A stretch of DNA of 64,000 nucleotides, taken from assembly GCF_004123835.1 (NCBI RefSeq), contig NZ_MZMU01000012.1, positions 868,001-932,000 of the forward strand. Direction: 5' to 3'. This document shows positions 15,982 through 24,683 of the stretch, in pieces. The position numbers and the translations under genes were made by a program. Origin of the DNA: Rhizobium leguminosarum (GTDB lineage Bacteria > Pseudomonadota > Alphaproteobacteria > Rhizobiales > Rhizobiaceae). How positions within the stretch are numbered: the stretch's first letter is position 1; every line of letters begins with the position of its first letter. The notes under the pieces are model-generated. The model ran no database searches and was not told the DNA's origin. It was given only the letters and a program-made list of their open reading frames with translations.

Positions 15982-17045
15982 GACCGGCTCCTGTTCGAGA
16001 GGATGAGCGAGAAGAAGAAGGGCACCCCGACCAGCGCGGTGATGATGCCGATCGGGAAGACGACACCCGGGATGATCGACTTCGAGACGATCGAGGTCAG
16101 CGACAGCAGCAGCGCGCCCGACAGGATCGAGCCCGGCAGGAAGAAGCGCTGATCCTCGCCGAGGATCATGCGGGCGATATGCGGCCCGACGAGGCCGACG
16201 AAACCGATCGTGCCGACGAAGCTGACGGGGACTGCGGCAAGCAGCGAGACCACGAGCATGGTCTCCAGCCGGATGCGGCGAACATTGACGCCGAAGCTCG
16301 CGGCCTTGTCTTCGCCGAGGCGGATGGCGGTCAGAGCCCAGGCGTTACGTGCAAAGAGGGGCAGGGCGATCAGGAGAACGGTAAGCGTTACCCAGATCTT
16401 CGGCCAGGTGGCCTTGGTGAGGCTGCCCATCGTCCAGAAGACGACGGCCGACAGCGCCTGTTCTGAGGCGAGATATTGCAGGAAGGCGAGCAACGCATTG
16501 AAGGTGAAGACCAGCGCGATGCCGAGCAGCACCACCGTCTGTACCGAGACGCCGCGGGCCTGCGAGACGAAATGGATGAAGAGCGTGGCGATCAGCGCCA
16601 TGATGAAGGCATTGACCGGCACGAGCAGGCCGGCTGCTACAGGCAGAAGCGGAACGCTGGTGACGATCGCCAGTGCGGCGCCGAAGCTTGCTGCCGCCGA
16701 AATGCCGAGCGTGAAGGGGCTGGCGAGCGGATTGGCGAGGATCGTCTGCATCTGCGCGCCGGCGACGGAGAGCGATGCGCCGACGACGATCGCCATCACG
16801 GCAACCGGCATGCGGATGCCCCAGACGACGGCCCGCACCTGATCGGACACGGAGGAGGGGTCGAGAAGGGCGGCGACGACTTCACCGAGACTATAGCGGG
16901 CCGGGCCCCAGGCGAGATCGACCGCAAAGGACAGGCAGAGCGCTGCCGTCATGGCGGCAAGGATCAGCAGCTTGCGCCGGGTGAGGGCGCGGTAGCGCTC
17001 CCTCCCGGTTTCGGCATCAATCGATATGACGGCGATCTCGGCCAT
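15975..17045 (-). CDS. FecCD-family ABC transporter permease
   Basis: A 356-residue inner-membrane protein with about nine to ten helices and the FecCD core: RMPVAVMAIVVGASLSVAG, QTILANPLASPFTLGIS near 105 and GTIGFVGLVGPHIARMILG near 285. It forms the homodimeric channel for the binding protein encoded next door. It lies six bases downstream of the binding-protein gene and overlaps the ATPase gene, so the three form one operon in the order binding protein, permease, ATPase. Confidence 0.94.
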   Translation of the reverse strand: MAEIAVISIDAETGRERYRALTRRKLLILAAMTAALCLSFAVDLAWGPARYSLGEVVAALLDPSSVSDQVRAVVWGIRMPVAVMAIVVGASLSVAGAQMQTILANPLASPFTLGISAAASFGAALAIVTSVPLLPVAAGLLVPVNAFIMALIATLFIHFVSQARGVSVQTVVLLGIALVFTFNALLAFLQYLASEQALSAVVFWTMGSLTKATWPKIWVTLTVLLIALPLFARNAWALTAIRLGEDKAASFGVNVRRIRLETMLVVSLLAAVPVSFVGTIGFVGLVGPHIARMILGEDQRFFLPGSILSGALLLSLTSIVSKSIIPGVVFPIGIITALVGVPFFFSLILSNRSRSW

Positions 17046-17051
17046 TTCGGA

Positions 17052-18188
17052 TTACTGCCCCGCCTTGGCGTCGACCCAGTAACCCGGCTGGTAGGCGACG
17101 GGCAGGAATTTTTCGTGGAATTCCTTGAAGGTGGCATCGGGATCGAGATCGGCAAAGAGGTTCGGATGGAACCACTTGGCCAGCTGCTGGACGGCAACGA
17201 ACTGGTAGGGGCTGGTATAGAACTGGTGCCAGATCGCGTGGACATTGCCGCCGGCAACCGCCCTGGAGCCGGTGAAGGCAGGGTTTTCCATCAGCGTGTT
17301 CAGAGCCTTGCGGCTGTCGTCGAAGGTGGCGGCCGCATTCGGGCCGACATTCACAAAGTCCTTGGCATTCTTGGTCTGGCTCCAGTTGGAGCCGGTGACG
17401 ACAATGACATCAGGATTGGAGGTGACGACCTGCTCGGCATTGATCGAGCCGGTATAGCCAGGCAGGAAATCGGAGCCGAGATTGTGGCCGCCGGCCCAAT
17501 CGACCATCAGTCCGAAATTGTCGGGACCGAAGGTGCCGCAGCATTCGACAAGGCCTGCGGCGCGGTACATGAAGACATTCGGCTTCAGCGGATTGGCGGC
17601 CTTCAGTCTGTCGGTGACGCGGGCCATCTGCTCTTTCCAGAAGGCGGCAACCGCTTCGGCGCGGTCCTCATGACCGAAGATCTGGCCGAGGATCTTCAGG
17701 CTCGGCTCGGTGTTGGCGAGAATGTGCTCGCGGAAATCGATATAGACGATCTTCACGCCGATGCCGGCGAGCATGTCCTCGAGCTTCACTTCGTCGGCGG
17801 CCGTCTTGTTGCCGATCGGCAGCAGCAGCACGTCGGGATCCAGCTTGACGACTGTTTCGGTCTGCAGCGTGCCGTCAGTCAGGTTGCCGAGGAAGGGCAG
17901 GTCCTTGCCCTTCGGAAACTTCTCGACATAGGCGTTGAAGCCGTCCTTGTCGGTGGTCCAGAGATCGTTGCGCCAGCCGACGATCTTGGCGAAGGGATCT
18001 TCCTTCTCGATCGGTGCTACGGCGTAGAGCATGCGGCCTTCCCCAAGGATCACACGCTCGACCGGCTTGTCGAAGGTCACTTCGCGACCCGCGACATCCT
18101 TGACAGTGAAGGACTGCGCCCAGGCCGAAAGCGGCATCAGGCTCGCAATCGCCGCTGCGGAGACTGCAACCATTTTCACGAAATTCAT
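17052..18188 (-). CDS. Periplasmic iron-complex/metallophore-binding protein (FecB/BtuF-like)
   Basis: A 378-residue protein with a signal peptide (MNFVKMVAVSAAAIASLMP, cleavage after AWA). Its type III periplasmic-binding fold begins VKDVAGREVTFDKPVERVI. A long central helix connects two lobes, the second containing NPDVIVVTGSNWSQT. The stretch VECCGTFGPDNFG contains an unusual Cys pair. The ligand is unknown; ferric siderophore, haem or another metal complex are candidates. Its promoter region contains a TGA-N9-TCA iron operator shared with the divergent methyltransferase. Confidence 0.92.
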   Translation of the reverse strand: MNFVKMVAVSAAAIASLMPLSAWAQSFTVKDVAGREVTFDKPVERVILGEGRMLYAVAPIEKEDPFAKIVGWRNDLWTTDKDGFNAYVEKFPKGKDLPFLGNLTDGTLQTETVVKLDPDVLLLPIGNKTAADEVKLEDMLAGIGVKIVYIDFREHILANTEPSLKILGQIFGHEDRAEAVAAFWKEQMARVTDRLKAANPLKPNVFMYRAAGLVECCGTFGPDNFGLMVDWAGGHNLGSDFLPGYTGSINAEQVVTSNPDVIVVTGSNWSQTKNAKDFVNVGPNAAATFDDSRKALNTLMENPAFTGSRAVAGGNVHAIWHQFYTSPYQFVAVQQLAKWFHPNLFADLDPDATFKEFHEKFLPVAYQPGYWVDAKAGQ

Positions 18189-18236
18189 CTGGAAATTCCC
18201 CCGAGGTCTGAATAATGTCCGCAGGCATAAGAAATG

Positions 18237-18251
18237 TGACTTTATGAATCA
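18237..18251. promoter_or_regulatory. Putative iron-responsive operator (TGA-N9-TCA, RirA type)
   Basis: The 15 bases TGACTTTATGAATCA match exactly the TGA-N9-TCA pattern described for RirA-bound operators in Rhizobium. The site lies in the 115-base gap between the metallophore-binding protein gene and the divergent methyltransferase gene, so it could repress both under iron sufficiency. The motif is short, so a chance match is possible. Confidence 0.6.
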
Positions 18252-18303
18252 AGTTATATGTTTTAGAGCGTTTCCAAACTGATCCGATGCCGGGGTGCCT
18301 CAG

Positions 18304-19089
18304 ATGAATTCCATGAATACGAACTACTCCATTCGCGATGAAATCCGTGACTTCTGGTCGGAGCGGGCGGCGACCTTCGACCAGAGCGTCGGTCATGAAA
18401 TCTTTTCAGAAGCGGAGCGGAAAGGCTGGCAGCGGCTGATCAGAAAACATCTGGGCGAGGGGCAGGGGCGCGCGGCGCTCGATCTCGCCTGCGGCACCGC
18501 CGTCATCTCGCATCTGATGCATGATGTCGGCTTTGCGGTCACCGGGCTCGACTGGTCGGATGCGATGCTGGCGCAGGCGCGCGCCAAGGCGAAGAAGCGC
18601 GGCACCGATATCCGCTTTGTTTCCGGCGACGCCGAAAACACCATGGAGCCCAAGGACAGCTACGACGTCATCACCAATCGCCATCTCGTCTGGACGCTGG
18701 TTGACCCGGCGTCGGCCTTTAAGGAATGGTTCTCGGTGCTGAAGCCGGGCGGCAAGGTGCTGATCCTCGACGGCAATATGGACAAGGAAACCTGGGTCAA
18801 GGGCCTGCAGAAGCTCTGGACGAAGGTAACAGGCAAACCGCCGGCAAGCCACATGACGCCGGAGATGATGGCACGGCACCAGAAGATCCGCTCACGCGTG
18901 CATTTCTCCAGCCAGATGCCGGCCGAAGCAGTGGTCGATCTTCTGCGCCAAGCCGGTTTTACGGACATCGTCGTCGACCGCAAGCTTGCCGACATCCATT
19001 GGGCGCAGGCGCGCAAGATGCCGTTCCTGCGCGGGCTGGAGCGCATGGTGCAGGACCGGTTTGCGATCTGTGCGCGCAAGCCTGGGTGA
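18304..19089 (+). CDS. Class I SAM-dependent methyltransferase
   Basis: A protein of about 261 residues. Motif I is LDLACGTAVISHLM near residue 60, followed by VTGLDWSDAML, DIRFVSGDAENT and PGGKVLILDGNM. This is the UbiE/ArsM-like small-molecule methyltransferase fold. ATG at 18304 (MNSMNTNYS) is chosen over the GTG at 18295; 18313 is also possible. It is divergent from an iron-complex importer with a shared iron operator, so it may modify a metallophore or act on the imported compound. This link is inferred from position only. Confidence 0.87.
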   Translation: MNSMNTNYSIRDEIRDFWSERAATFDQSVGHEIFSEAERKGWQRLIRKHLGEGQGRAALDLACGTAVISHLMHDVGFAVTGLDWSDAMLAQARAKAKKRGTDIRFVSGDAENTMEPKDSYDVITNRHLVWTLVDPASAFKEWFSVLKPGGKVLILDGNMDKETWVKGLQKLWTKVTGKPPASHMTPEMMARHQKIRSRVHFSSQMPAEAVVDLLRQAGFTDIVVDRKLADIHWAQARKMPFLRGLERMVQDRFAICARKPG

Positions 19090-19119
19090 TGGGGATGGCG
19101 CGGACACCGCGGCATACGT

Positions 19120-19285
19120 CTTCTCCCCAGCGGGGAGAGTGCCGGAGCGATAGCGAGGCGATGAGGGGGTGAGCGGCAAAGCCGCGAATGCTCGGAGCGT
19201 AAGCGAAGGGCAACATGAAGGTTGTGCCGCGCGGCCCCCCTCATCCGACCCTGCGGGCCACCTTCTCCCCGCTGGGGAGAAGAGA
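19120..19285. repeat. RIME-like mosaic palindromic element, copy 1
   Basis: The element starts CTTCTCCCCAGCGGGGAGAG and ends CACCTTCTCCCCGCTGGGGAGAAG, so its ends are inverted repeats that are themselves palindromes. The middle contains GAGCGTAAGCGAAGGGCAA. The same layout occurs at 24453-24617 and, reversed, at 52283-52447. It fills most of the 303-base gap between the methyltransferase gene and the convergent moaA. Confidence 0.8.
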
Positions 19286-19392
19286 AGAGGGAGACTGCTA
19301 CACCGTATCCCGGCTCTTCGCGGAGCTCAGGGCGTTCGGCGCTGCGATCGATTCACTGGATCGATCGCTCCCTGCTTCGCGGGGACCGCGCC

Positions 19393-20439
19393 TCACCCAC
19401 CCGTAACACTCATATGCCGCGCGACCGCTGGGCGATTATGCGTGCGGTCTATGATGAAGTCGTGGCCTTTGGGTTTGCGGGTGATGGCCTCGTCGATGGC
19501 GGCGTGGAGGAGGGCGTCGTCTTCGGTAGCGCGGAGTGCGGCGCGCAGATCAGCGGCGTCGTTCTGGCCGAGGCACATATAGAGTGTGCCGGTGCAGGTG
19601 AGGCGCACGCGGTTGCAGCTCTCGCAGAAATTATGGGTCATCGGTGTGATGAAGCCGAGGCGTCCGCCGGTTTCTTCGACCCTGACGTAACGCGCCGGGC
19701 CGCCGGTCTGGTAATCGATGTCGGCAAGGGTGAACTGGTCTTCGAGGTCGGCGCGCAGTTTCGAAAGCGGCAGGTACTGGTCGGTGCGGTCTTCTTCGAT
19801 CTCGCCCATCGGCATGGTTTCGATGACGGTGAGATCCATGCCGCGGCCATGGGCGAAGCGCAGCAGCTCCGGCATCTCGGCATCGTTGAAATCCTTCAGC
19901 GCCACGGCGTTGAGCTTGATCTTCAGCCCGGCTTTCTGCGCGACGTCGATGCCTTCCATGACCTTGGCGAAATCGCCCCAGCGGGTGATCTTGCGGAACT
20001 TGTCGGGGTCGAGCGTATCCAGCGAGACGTTGATGCGGCGCACGCCGCAATCATAGAGCTCCTCGGCATGGCGGGAAAGCTGCGAGCCGTTGGTGGTCAG
20101 CGTCAATTCGTCGAGGCCGGAGCCGATCTTCTGGCCGAGTTGGCGAACCAGATACATGATGTTCTTGCGCACCAAGGGCTCGCCGCCGGTCAGCCTGATC
20201 TTGCTGACACCCTTGGAGATGAAGGCGGAACAGAGCCGGTCGAGCTCTTCCAGCGTCAAGAGATCCTTCTTTGGCAGGAAGGTCATATTCTCTGCCATGC
20301 AATAGGTGCAGCGGAAATCGCAGCGGTCGGTGACGGAGACGCGGAGATAGGTGACCGCCCGCCCGAAGGGGTCGATCATCGGATGTGCATCCGCCACCAG
20401 CGGCGATGCATTGCCTGTCGTTCCAACTCTGGTGTTCAC
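19393..20439 (-). CDS. moaA: GTP 3',8-cyclase MoaA (molybdenum cofactor biosynthesis)
   Basis: A radical-SAM enzyme of 348 residues that converts GTP to the precursor of cyclic pyranopterin monophosphate. The N-terminal cluster motif CTYCM sits in VTDRCDFRCTYCMAE. The GTP-side second cluster is in NFCESCNRVRLTCTG near residue 260. The GTG start at 20439 is preferred because GGAG lies seven bases upstream and family members begin similarly (NTRVGTTGNASPL). ATG codons at 20460 and 20472 are alternatives without a clear ribosome binding site. It stands alone, apart from mobAB. Confidence 0.94.
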   Translation of the reverse strand: MNTRVGTTGNASPLVADAHPMIDPFGRAVTYLRVSVTDRCDFRCTYCMAENMTFLPKKDLLTLEELDRLCSAFISKGVSKIRLTGGEPLVRKNIMYLVRQLGQKIGSGLDELTLTTNGSQLSRHAEELYDCGVRRINVSLDTLDPDKFRKITRWGDFAKVMEGIDVAQKAGLKIKLNAVALKDFNDAEMPELLRFAHGRGMDLTVIETMPMGEIEEDRTDQYLPLSKLRADLEDQFTLADIDYQTGGPARYVRVEETGGRLGFITPMTHNFCESCNRVRLTCTGTLYMCLGQNDAADLRAALRATEDDALLHAAIDEAITRKPKGHDFIIDRTHNRPAVARHMSVTGG

Positions 20440-20573
20440 CTGTATCTCCGTACCTCTCATCAATGTGGGCATATGCTATTGTCGCGTCAAGGGAAACAGC
20501 CCGCGCGAGCATGCCAATTTCAGCTTGCGCTGAAAAAGATCAGCGCCTACTTCTCGCATGAGAAGAGGACAAA

Positions 20574-20951
20574 ATGATGAGCGATATCTGGCCGAGCGAA
20601 CTTCGCGTCTCGAAAGACAGGCAGCGGCTGGCGGTGACCTTCAATGACGGCCAGAGCTTCGACCTGTCGGCCGAGCTCTTGCGCGTGCTGTCGCCCTCGG
20701 CCGAGGTGCAGGGCCATGGGCCGGGGCAGAAGGTGACGGTGCCGGGCAAACGCAATGTTGCGATCATCTCGATGATGCCGACCGGCAATTACGCGGTCCG
20801 GATCGGCTTCGACGACATGCACGATACCGGCATCTACACCTGGACCTATCTGCGCGAGCTCGGCGAACGGGGCGCTGAGCTGTTTTCCGCCTACGAGGCC
20901 GAGCTCAGCGAAAAGGGCATGAACCGCGACACGGCGGAGAAGCCGCGCTGA
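20574..20951 (+). CDS. DUF971 (gamma-butyrobetaine hydroxylase-like N-terminal) domain protein
   Basis: A 125-residue protein made almost wholly of a DUF971 domain: WPSELRVSKDRQRLAVTF, FDLSAELLRVLSPSAEVQGH and a C-terminal YAVRIGFDDMHDTGIYTW. In other proteins this domain precedes carnitine-pathway dioxygenases, and stand-alone versions occur near molybdenum- or iron-sulphur-related genes. No catalytic motif is evident. It diverges from moaA, with about 135 bases between starts. Confidence 0.88.
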   Translation: MMSDIWPSELRVSKDRQRLAVTFNDGQSFDLSAELLRVLSPSAEVQGHGPGQKVTVPGKRNVAIISMMPTGNYAVRIGFDDMHDTGIYTWTYLRELGERGAELFSAYEAELSEKGMNRDTAEKPR

Positions 20952-21013
20952 CGCTCACGAGAGCGCCGCTATCAGTTTCAATTGACGCATAATTCCAGCC
21001 ATCGGGGGGCCAT

Positions 21014-22204
21014 ATGGCGAAAACGAACGGAAAGAACTGGCTGCGCGCCAAGGGCAGCGCCAGCGGCAACAAGGTGACCTTCCTCGAACTGTTCTTCGAC
21101 CTGGTCTTCGTCTTTTCGATCTCGCAGCTCTCGCATGCGCTCGCCGCCCACTACACGCCGCTCGGTGCCGCCGAAGCGGCGCTGATGACCTTCGCCGTCT
21201 GGTGGGTGTGGATCTTCACCGCCTGGGTGACGAACTGGCTCGATCCGGACAAGATGCCGGTGCGCGGCATGCTGGTGGCGCTGATGATGCTCGGGCTGCT
21301 GCTGTCTGCCTCCATTCCCGAGGCCTTCGGCGACAAGGGGTTGCTGTTTGCCGGCGCCTATGTGGCGATGCAGGTCGGGCGCTCGTTGTTTACGACCTAT
21401 GCGATGACGCGCGTCGACCGCGCCAACACGTTGAATTTCGTCCGCATCACCGCCTGGCTGGTGGTTGCTGGCGTCTTCTGGATCGCCGGCGGGCTGCTCG
21501 AGCACGAGGCCCGGCTGATCGCCTGGGTGATTGCGCTTGCGATCGAATATGCCGGGCCGGCCGCGGGCTTTGCCGTGCCGGGGTTCGGCCGCTCGACGGC
21601 GCGGGACTGGGACGTTTCCGGCGCGCACATGGCCGAACGCTGCGCGCTCTTCGTCATCATCTGCCTCGGCGAAGCGATCCTCGTTTCCGGCCGCACCTTT
21701 TCGGAGCTGCCGTTCTCGGGACTGACCAGCGTCGTCTTCGTTACCGGTTTCGTCGGCACGGTCGCCATGTGGTGGCTGTATTTCCGCTTCGGACACGGGC
21801 GCGCCGCCCACCGCATCGAGCATGAAGAGACGCCGGGAAGCTTGGCGCGGCAGGCCTTCACCTATGGGCATATCCCAATTCTTGCCGGCATCATCGTCCA
21901 TGCGGTCGCGGTCGAGTTCATGTTCTCGCATCCGCATGAGACCGGCAATCTTGGTATCGCCGCGGCCGTGCTCGGCGGCTCCGGCCTATTTTTGATCGGC
22001 AATCTCTGGTTCAAGGGCGCGACCAGCGGGCGGATGCCGCTCTCGCATCTCGCCGGCCTGGTGTTTTTGATCTTGCTTGCCTTTGTCGCGCCCTTCATCG
22101 AGGTCTATCTGATGGGCATTCTGGCGACGCTGGTGCTGATCGTCGTCGCCGCCTGGGAATATCGCTCGCTGACGGGCACGGAGGCCGCGCCGACGCTGCA
22201 TTGA
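21014..22204 (+). CDS. Low temperature requirement protein A (LtrA) family membrane protein
   Basis: A 396-residue integral membrane protein with about eleven to twelve hydrophobic helices. The N-terminal signature KVTFLELFFDLVFVFSISQL is diagnostic of the LtrA family, and AERCALFVIICLGEAILVSG near residue 210 is the second conserved block. LtrA was named from Listeria growth at low temperature; its biochemical role is unknown. The last bases nearly touch the convergent MarR gene (three-base gap). Confidence 0.9.
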   Translation: MAKTNGKNWLRAKGSASGNKVTFLELFFDLVFVFSISQLSHALAAHYTPLGAAEAALMTFAVWWVWIFTAWVTNWLDPDKMPVRGMLVALMMLGLLLSASIPEAFGDKGLLFAGAYVAMQVGRSLFTTYAMTRVDRANTLNFVRITAWLVVAGVFWIAGGLLEHEARLIAWVIALAIEYAGPAAGFAVPGFGRSTARDWDVSGAHMAERCALFVIICLGEAILVSGRTFSELPFSGLTSVVFVTGFVGTVAMWWLYFRFGHGRAAHRIEHEETPGSLARQAFTYGHIPILAGIIVHAVAVEFMFSHPHETGNLGIAAAVLGGSGLFLIGNLWFKGATSGRMPLSHLAGLVFLILLAFVAPFIEVYLMGILATLVLIVVAAWEYRSLTGTEAAPTLH

Positions 22205-22207
22205 ACA

Positions 22208-22675
22208 TCAGTCCTCGTCGCGCAGATCTTTCAGCAGCACAGTGATGATCCGCTCCATCGAATCGGCGGTCGCCATGCATTGCTCTATCGGCTCGTCCGA
22301 CAGCACGTGGTCGATGAGGCCGGTCTGGATGGCCATGGCTTCCTCACTCAGCTTTCGACCCTCTGGCGTCAAATAGAGGCGCAGCACGCGCTTGTCGCGC
22401 TCGTCATCGCGGCGAAGGATCAGACCGCGCTTTTCCATCTGCGGCAGCAGCATGCTCATGTTGGAACGGCCGACCAGCAGCTTGCGCGCCAGCTCCTGCT
22501 GCGAGATGCCTTCGAAACGATAGAGATTGACCAGGATATCGAGGTGCGGCGGTTTGATGTCGAGATCGACAAGTGAGCGGGCAAGGGATTGTTGCATCAG
22601 CTGGCAGGCGCGAGCCACCGCGATCCAGCTGCGAAAACGCGGATGATCCCAGGGAAGGGATTGATTTTTGTTCAT
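22208..22675 (-). CDS. MarR-family transcriptional regulator
   Basis: A 155-residue winged-helix protein. The DNA-binding region is ISQQELARKLLVGRSNMSMLLPQMEKRGLI (residues 64-93) followed by the wing RRDDERDKRVLRLYLTPEG. MarR proteins usually repress adjacent genes and release DNA when they bind a small aromatic ligand. It is divergent from an alpha/beta hydrolase gene with only 47 bases between, and that gap holds a TGTTCA-GTGT-TGAACA palindrome likely to be its operator. Confidence 0.92.
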   Translation of the reverse strand: MNKNQSLPWDHPRFRSWIAVARACQLMQQSLARSLVDLDIKPPHLDILVNLYRFEGISQQELARKLLVGRSNMSMLLPQMEKRGLILRRDDERDKRVLRLYLTPEGRKLSEEAMAIQTGLIDHVLSDEPIEQCMATADSMERIITVLLKDLRDED

Positions 22676-22688
22676 CGTTGTACTTTAT

Positions 22689-22704
22689 TGTTCAGTGTTG
22701 AACA
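22689..22704. promoter_or_regulatory. Probable MarR operator palindrome
   Basis: TGTTCA-GTGT-TGAACA is a perfect 6-4-6 inverted repeat centred between the divergent MarR and hydrolase genes, where it would control both promoters. Confidence 0.55.
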
Positions 22705-22722
22705 GTCTTTTGGAATCCCACT

Positions 22723-23703
22723 ATGGCAAACTTTGCGCTTGACGTCACCCGCCTCGGGTTTTCGATTCTGCAGGCGGTTTCTCCTGATCTGGCAGGCAGA
22801 GCAGCGTTCCAGCTGTTCTGCCGGACGCCATCGACAAAGCCGAAGGGAGCAAAGGCGAAGGCGGCGCATGCAGCGGGCGCGGCCCGGCTTGCCGGTGCCG
22901 AACGCTTCACCCTCCGGCTTGCCGGCGGGCGCCAAGCGCATGCCTATCGGCTGAACGGCGGGGCGAGGGGCAAACGCAAGCGCTATCTGGTGACGCATGG
23001 CTGGGGATCGAGCGCGGCATATATGGCCGAACTCGTCTCGATGCTTGCGGCGACGGGCGCGGAGGTCGTGGCACTCGATTTTCCCGGCCACGGCCGTTCG
23101 GGCGGGCGCTACCTGCATATGGGGCTTGCCGTCGAGACGATCGCGGCGGCCGAGGCGCGCTTCGGGGCATTCGATGCGGCGATCGGCCATTCCTTCGGTG
23201 GGGCGGCGCTGATGGTTTCGGCGGCGGGCCTACTGCCCGGCGCGGCCCCTGTCGGCGGCGATCGCCTGGTGCTGATCGGCGCGCCGAGCGAGATGGGCTG
23301 GCTGTTTACCGATTTCGGCCGGATGATCGGCCTTCGCCCTGCGGCGCAAGCGGCACTGGAGAATGAGGTCCATCGCGTCACCGGACGGAGACTTGAGGAT
23401 TTCGACGCCGGCGCGGCGGCGGGCGTCATCGGCCGGCCGGTGCTCGTCATCCATGCCGAAGATGACAAGGAGGTGTCGTCACTCCATGCCAGGCGCTATG
23501 GCGCGGCGGGAAAGGGCGTTCGACTTCTCTGGGCGAACGGCTTCGGCCACCGGCGCATCATCGGCGCCGCACCGGTTCTTGACGCGATCGCGGCGTTTCT
23601 CGACGGCGATCGGGGCGTGAGTGAAGCTCCTGATGAAAGCATCAAAAAAGATGCGGAGATCATTCCGTTTTTTGAGCTTCCGGCAAGGCGCGCGGCATTG
23701 TAG
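22723..23703 (+). CDS. Alpha/beta hydrolase
   Basis: A 326-residue protein with an alpha/beta-hydrolase fold from about residue 75. It has the oxyanion strand YLVTHGWGSSAAYM, the strand VVALDFPGHGRSGGR, the nucleophile elbow GHSFGGAA (Ser near 162), Asp in VIHAEDDKEVS and a C-terminal GFGHRRI holding the catalytic His. Substrate unknown; small ester or amide hydrolysis is the default. It is transcribed divergently from a MarR regulator, which likely controls it. Confidence 0.88.
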   Translation: MANFALDVTRLGFSILQAVSPDLAGRAAFQLFCRTPSTKPKGAKAKAAHAAGAARLAGAERFTLRLAGGRQAHAYRLNGGARGKRKRYLVTHGWGSSAAYMAELVSMLAATGAEVVALDFPGHGRSGGRYLHMGLAVETIAAAEARFGAFDAAIGHSFGGAALMVSAAGLLPGAAPVGGDRLVLIGAPSEMGWLFTDFGRMIGLRPAAQAALENEVHRVTGRRLEDFDAGAAAGVIGRPVLVIHAEDDKEVSSLHARRYGAAGKGVRLLWANGFGHRRIIGAAPVLDAIAAFLDGDRGVSEAPDESIKKDAEIIPFFELPARRAAL

Positions 23704-23738
23704 CGTCCGTCGCGAAGATCAAGCCGCGGCGGGACCTC

Positions 23739-24350
23739 ATGAAAATCATCAGCAGCATCGAAGAGCTCAATACGATCTATGGCGCCGGGCTTTCGCCGGC
23801 CTCCGTCACCAAGGTGACGAAGCAATTGACCCCGCTCTATCGTGAGATGATCGAGATCTCACCGTTTGCGGCGCTTGCGACCGTCGGGCCGGAGGGTCTC
23901 GACTGTTCACCGCGCGGCGATCTCGGCGGCGTGGTGCGCGTCGTCGACGACGAGACGCTGCATCTGCCGGATTGGCGCGGCAACAACCGGGTCGATTCGC
24001 TCTCCAACATCGTGCGCGATCCGCGTCTGGCGCTGATGTTCCTGATCCCCGGCTCGAACACGACGATGCGCATCAACGGCCGAGGCGTCGTCTCCAACGA
24101 TGAGGCGCTGCTTTCGAGCTTCGAGATGGACGGCAAACATCCGCGCACCGTCGTCGTCATTTCGATCGACGAGGTCTATTTCCAATGCGCGCGCGCCGTG
24201 ATGCGAGCCGAGCTCTGGAATGGAGAACACTTCGCCGATCCGGCGAAGCTGCCGACGCCCGGGCAGATGCTGAAGGCCGCGACCGGAGATTTCGACCAGG
24301 AAACCTACGACCGGGAATGGCCGGGGCGGGCGGCGAAAACGATGTGGTAA
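23739..24350 (+). CDS. PPOX-class FMN-dependent flavoprotein (pyridoxamine 5'-phosphate oxidase family)
   Basis: A 203-residue split-barrel flavoprotein of the MSMEG_1061-like subgroup. It has FAALATVGPEGLDCSPRGD near residue 46, the LPDWRGNNRVDSLSNIV segment and MRINGRGVVSN. Such proteins bind FMN or F420 and reduce or oxidise small substrates; none is assigned here. It starts 35 bases after the hydrolase stop and may be co-transcribed with it. Confidence 0.87.
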   Translation: MKIISSIEELNTIYGAGLSPASVTKVTKQLTPLYREMIEISPFAALATVGPEGLDCSPRGDLGGVVRVVDDETLHLPDWRGNNRVDSLSNIVRDPRLALMFLIPGSNTTMRINGRGVVSNDEALLSSFEMDGKHPRTVVVISIDEVYFQCARAVMRAELWNGEHFADPAKLPTPGQMLKAATGDFDQETYDREWPGRAAKTMW

Positions 24351-24452
24351 AAGCATCCTGCCCGTGGCCGCCGACTTTTTACTCGCCGTCGCGAGCAGCG
24401 AACTCGCCCGTTCCCTCAGGCTCCTGACGGAATACGGCGCTGCCACATACCA

Positions 24453-24617
24453 CTTCTCCCCAGCGGGGAGAAGTGCCGGAGCGATAGCGAGGCGATGAGG
24501 GGGTGAGCGACGACAGGAGCGAATGCGCTGAGCGTAAGCGAAGGGCAATCATGAAGGATGTGCCGTGCGGCCTCCTCATCCGCCCTACGGGCACCTTCTC
24601 CCCGCTGGGGAGAAGAG
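24453..24617. repeat. RIME-like mosaic palindromic element, copy 2
   Basis: Same architecture as the copy at 19120-19285: terminal CTTCTCCCCAGCGGGGAGAAG and its mirror CACCTTCTCCCCGCTGGGG, with GAGCGTAAGCGAAGGGCAA in the centre. It lies between convergent genes in a 333-base gap with no other feature. Confidence 0.8.
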
Positions 24618-24683
24618 GGAGCAAGCGGCGCGGACCGGATAGCAGCTTGTCGCCGTCACCTGGCAGTGACAGCGTGGGGGCCG

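Noticed and set aside
16476..18215. 579-codon plus-strand frame over the FecB and FecCD genes
   Set aside because: Antisense shadow; the minus strand has clear transporter motifs, signal peptide and operon spacing.
19222..20577. 451-codon plus-strand frame over moaA and the RIME element
   Set aside because: It runs through the palindromic repeat and the antisense of MoaA; no domain seen.
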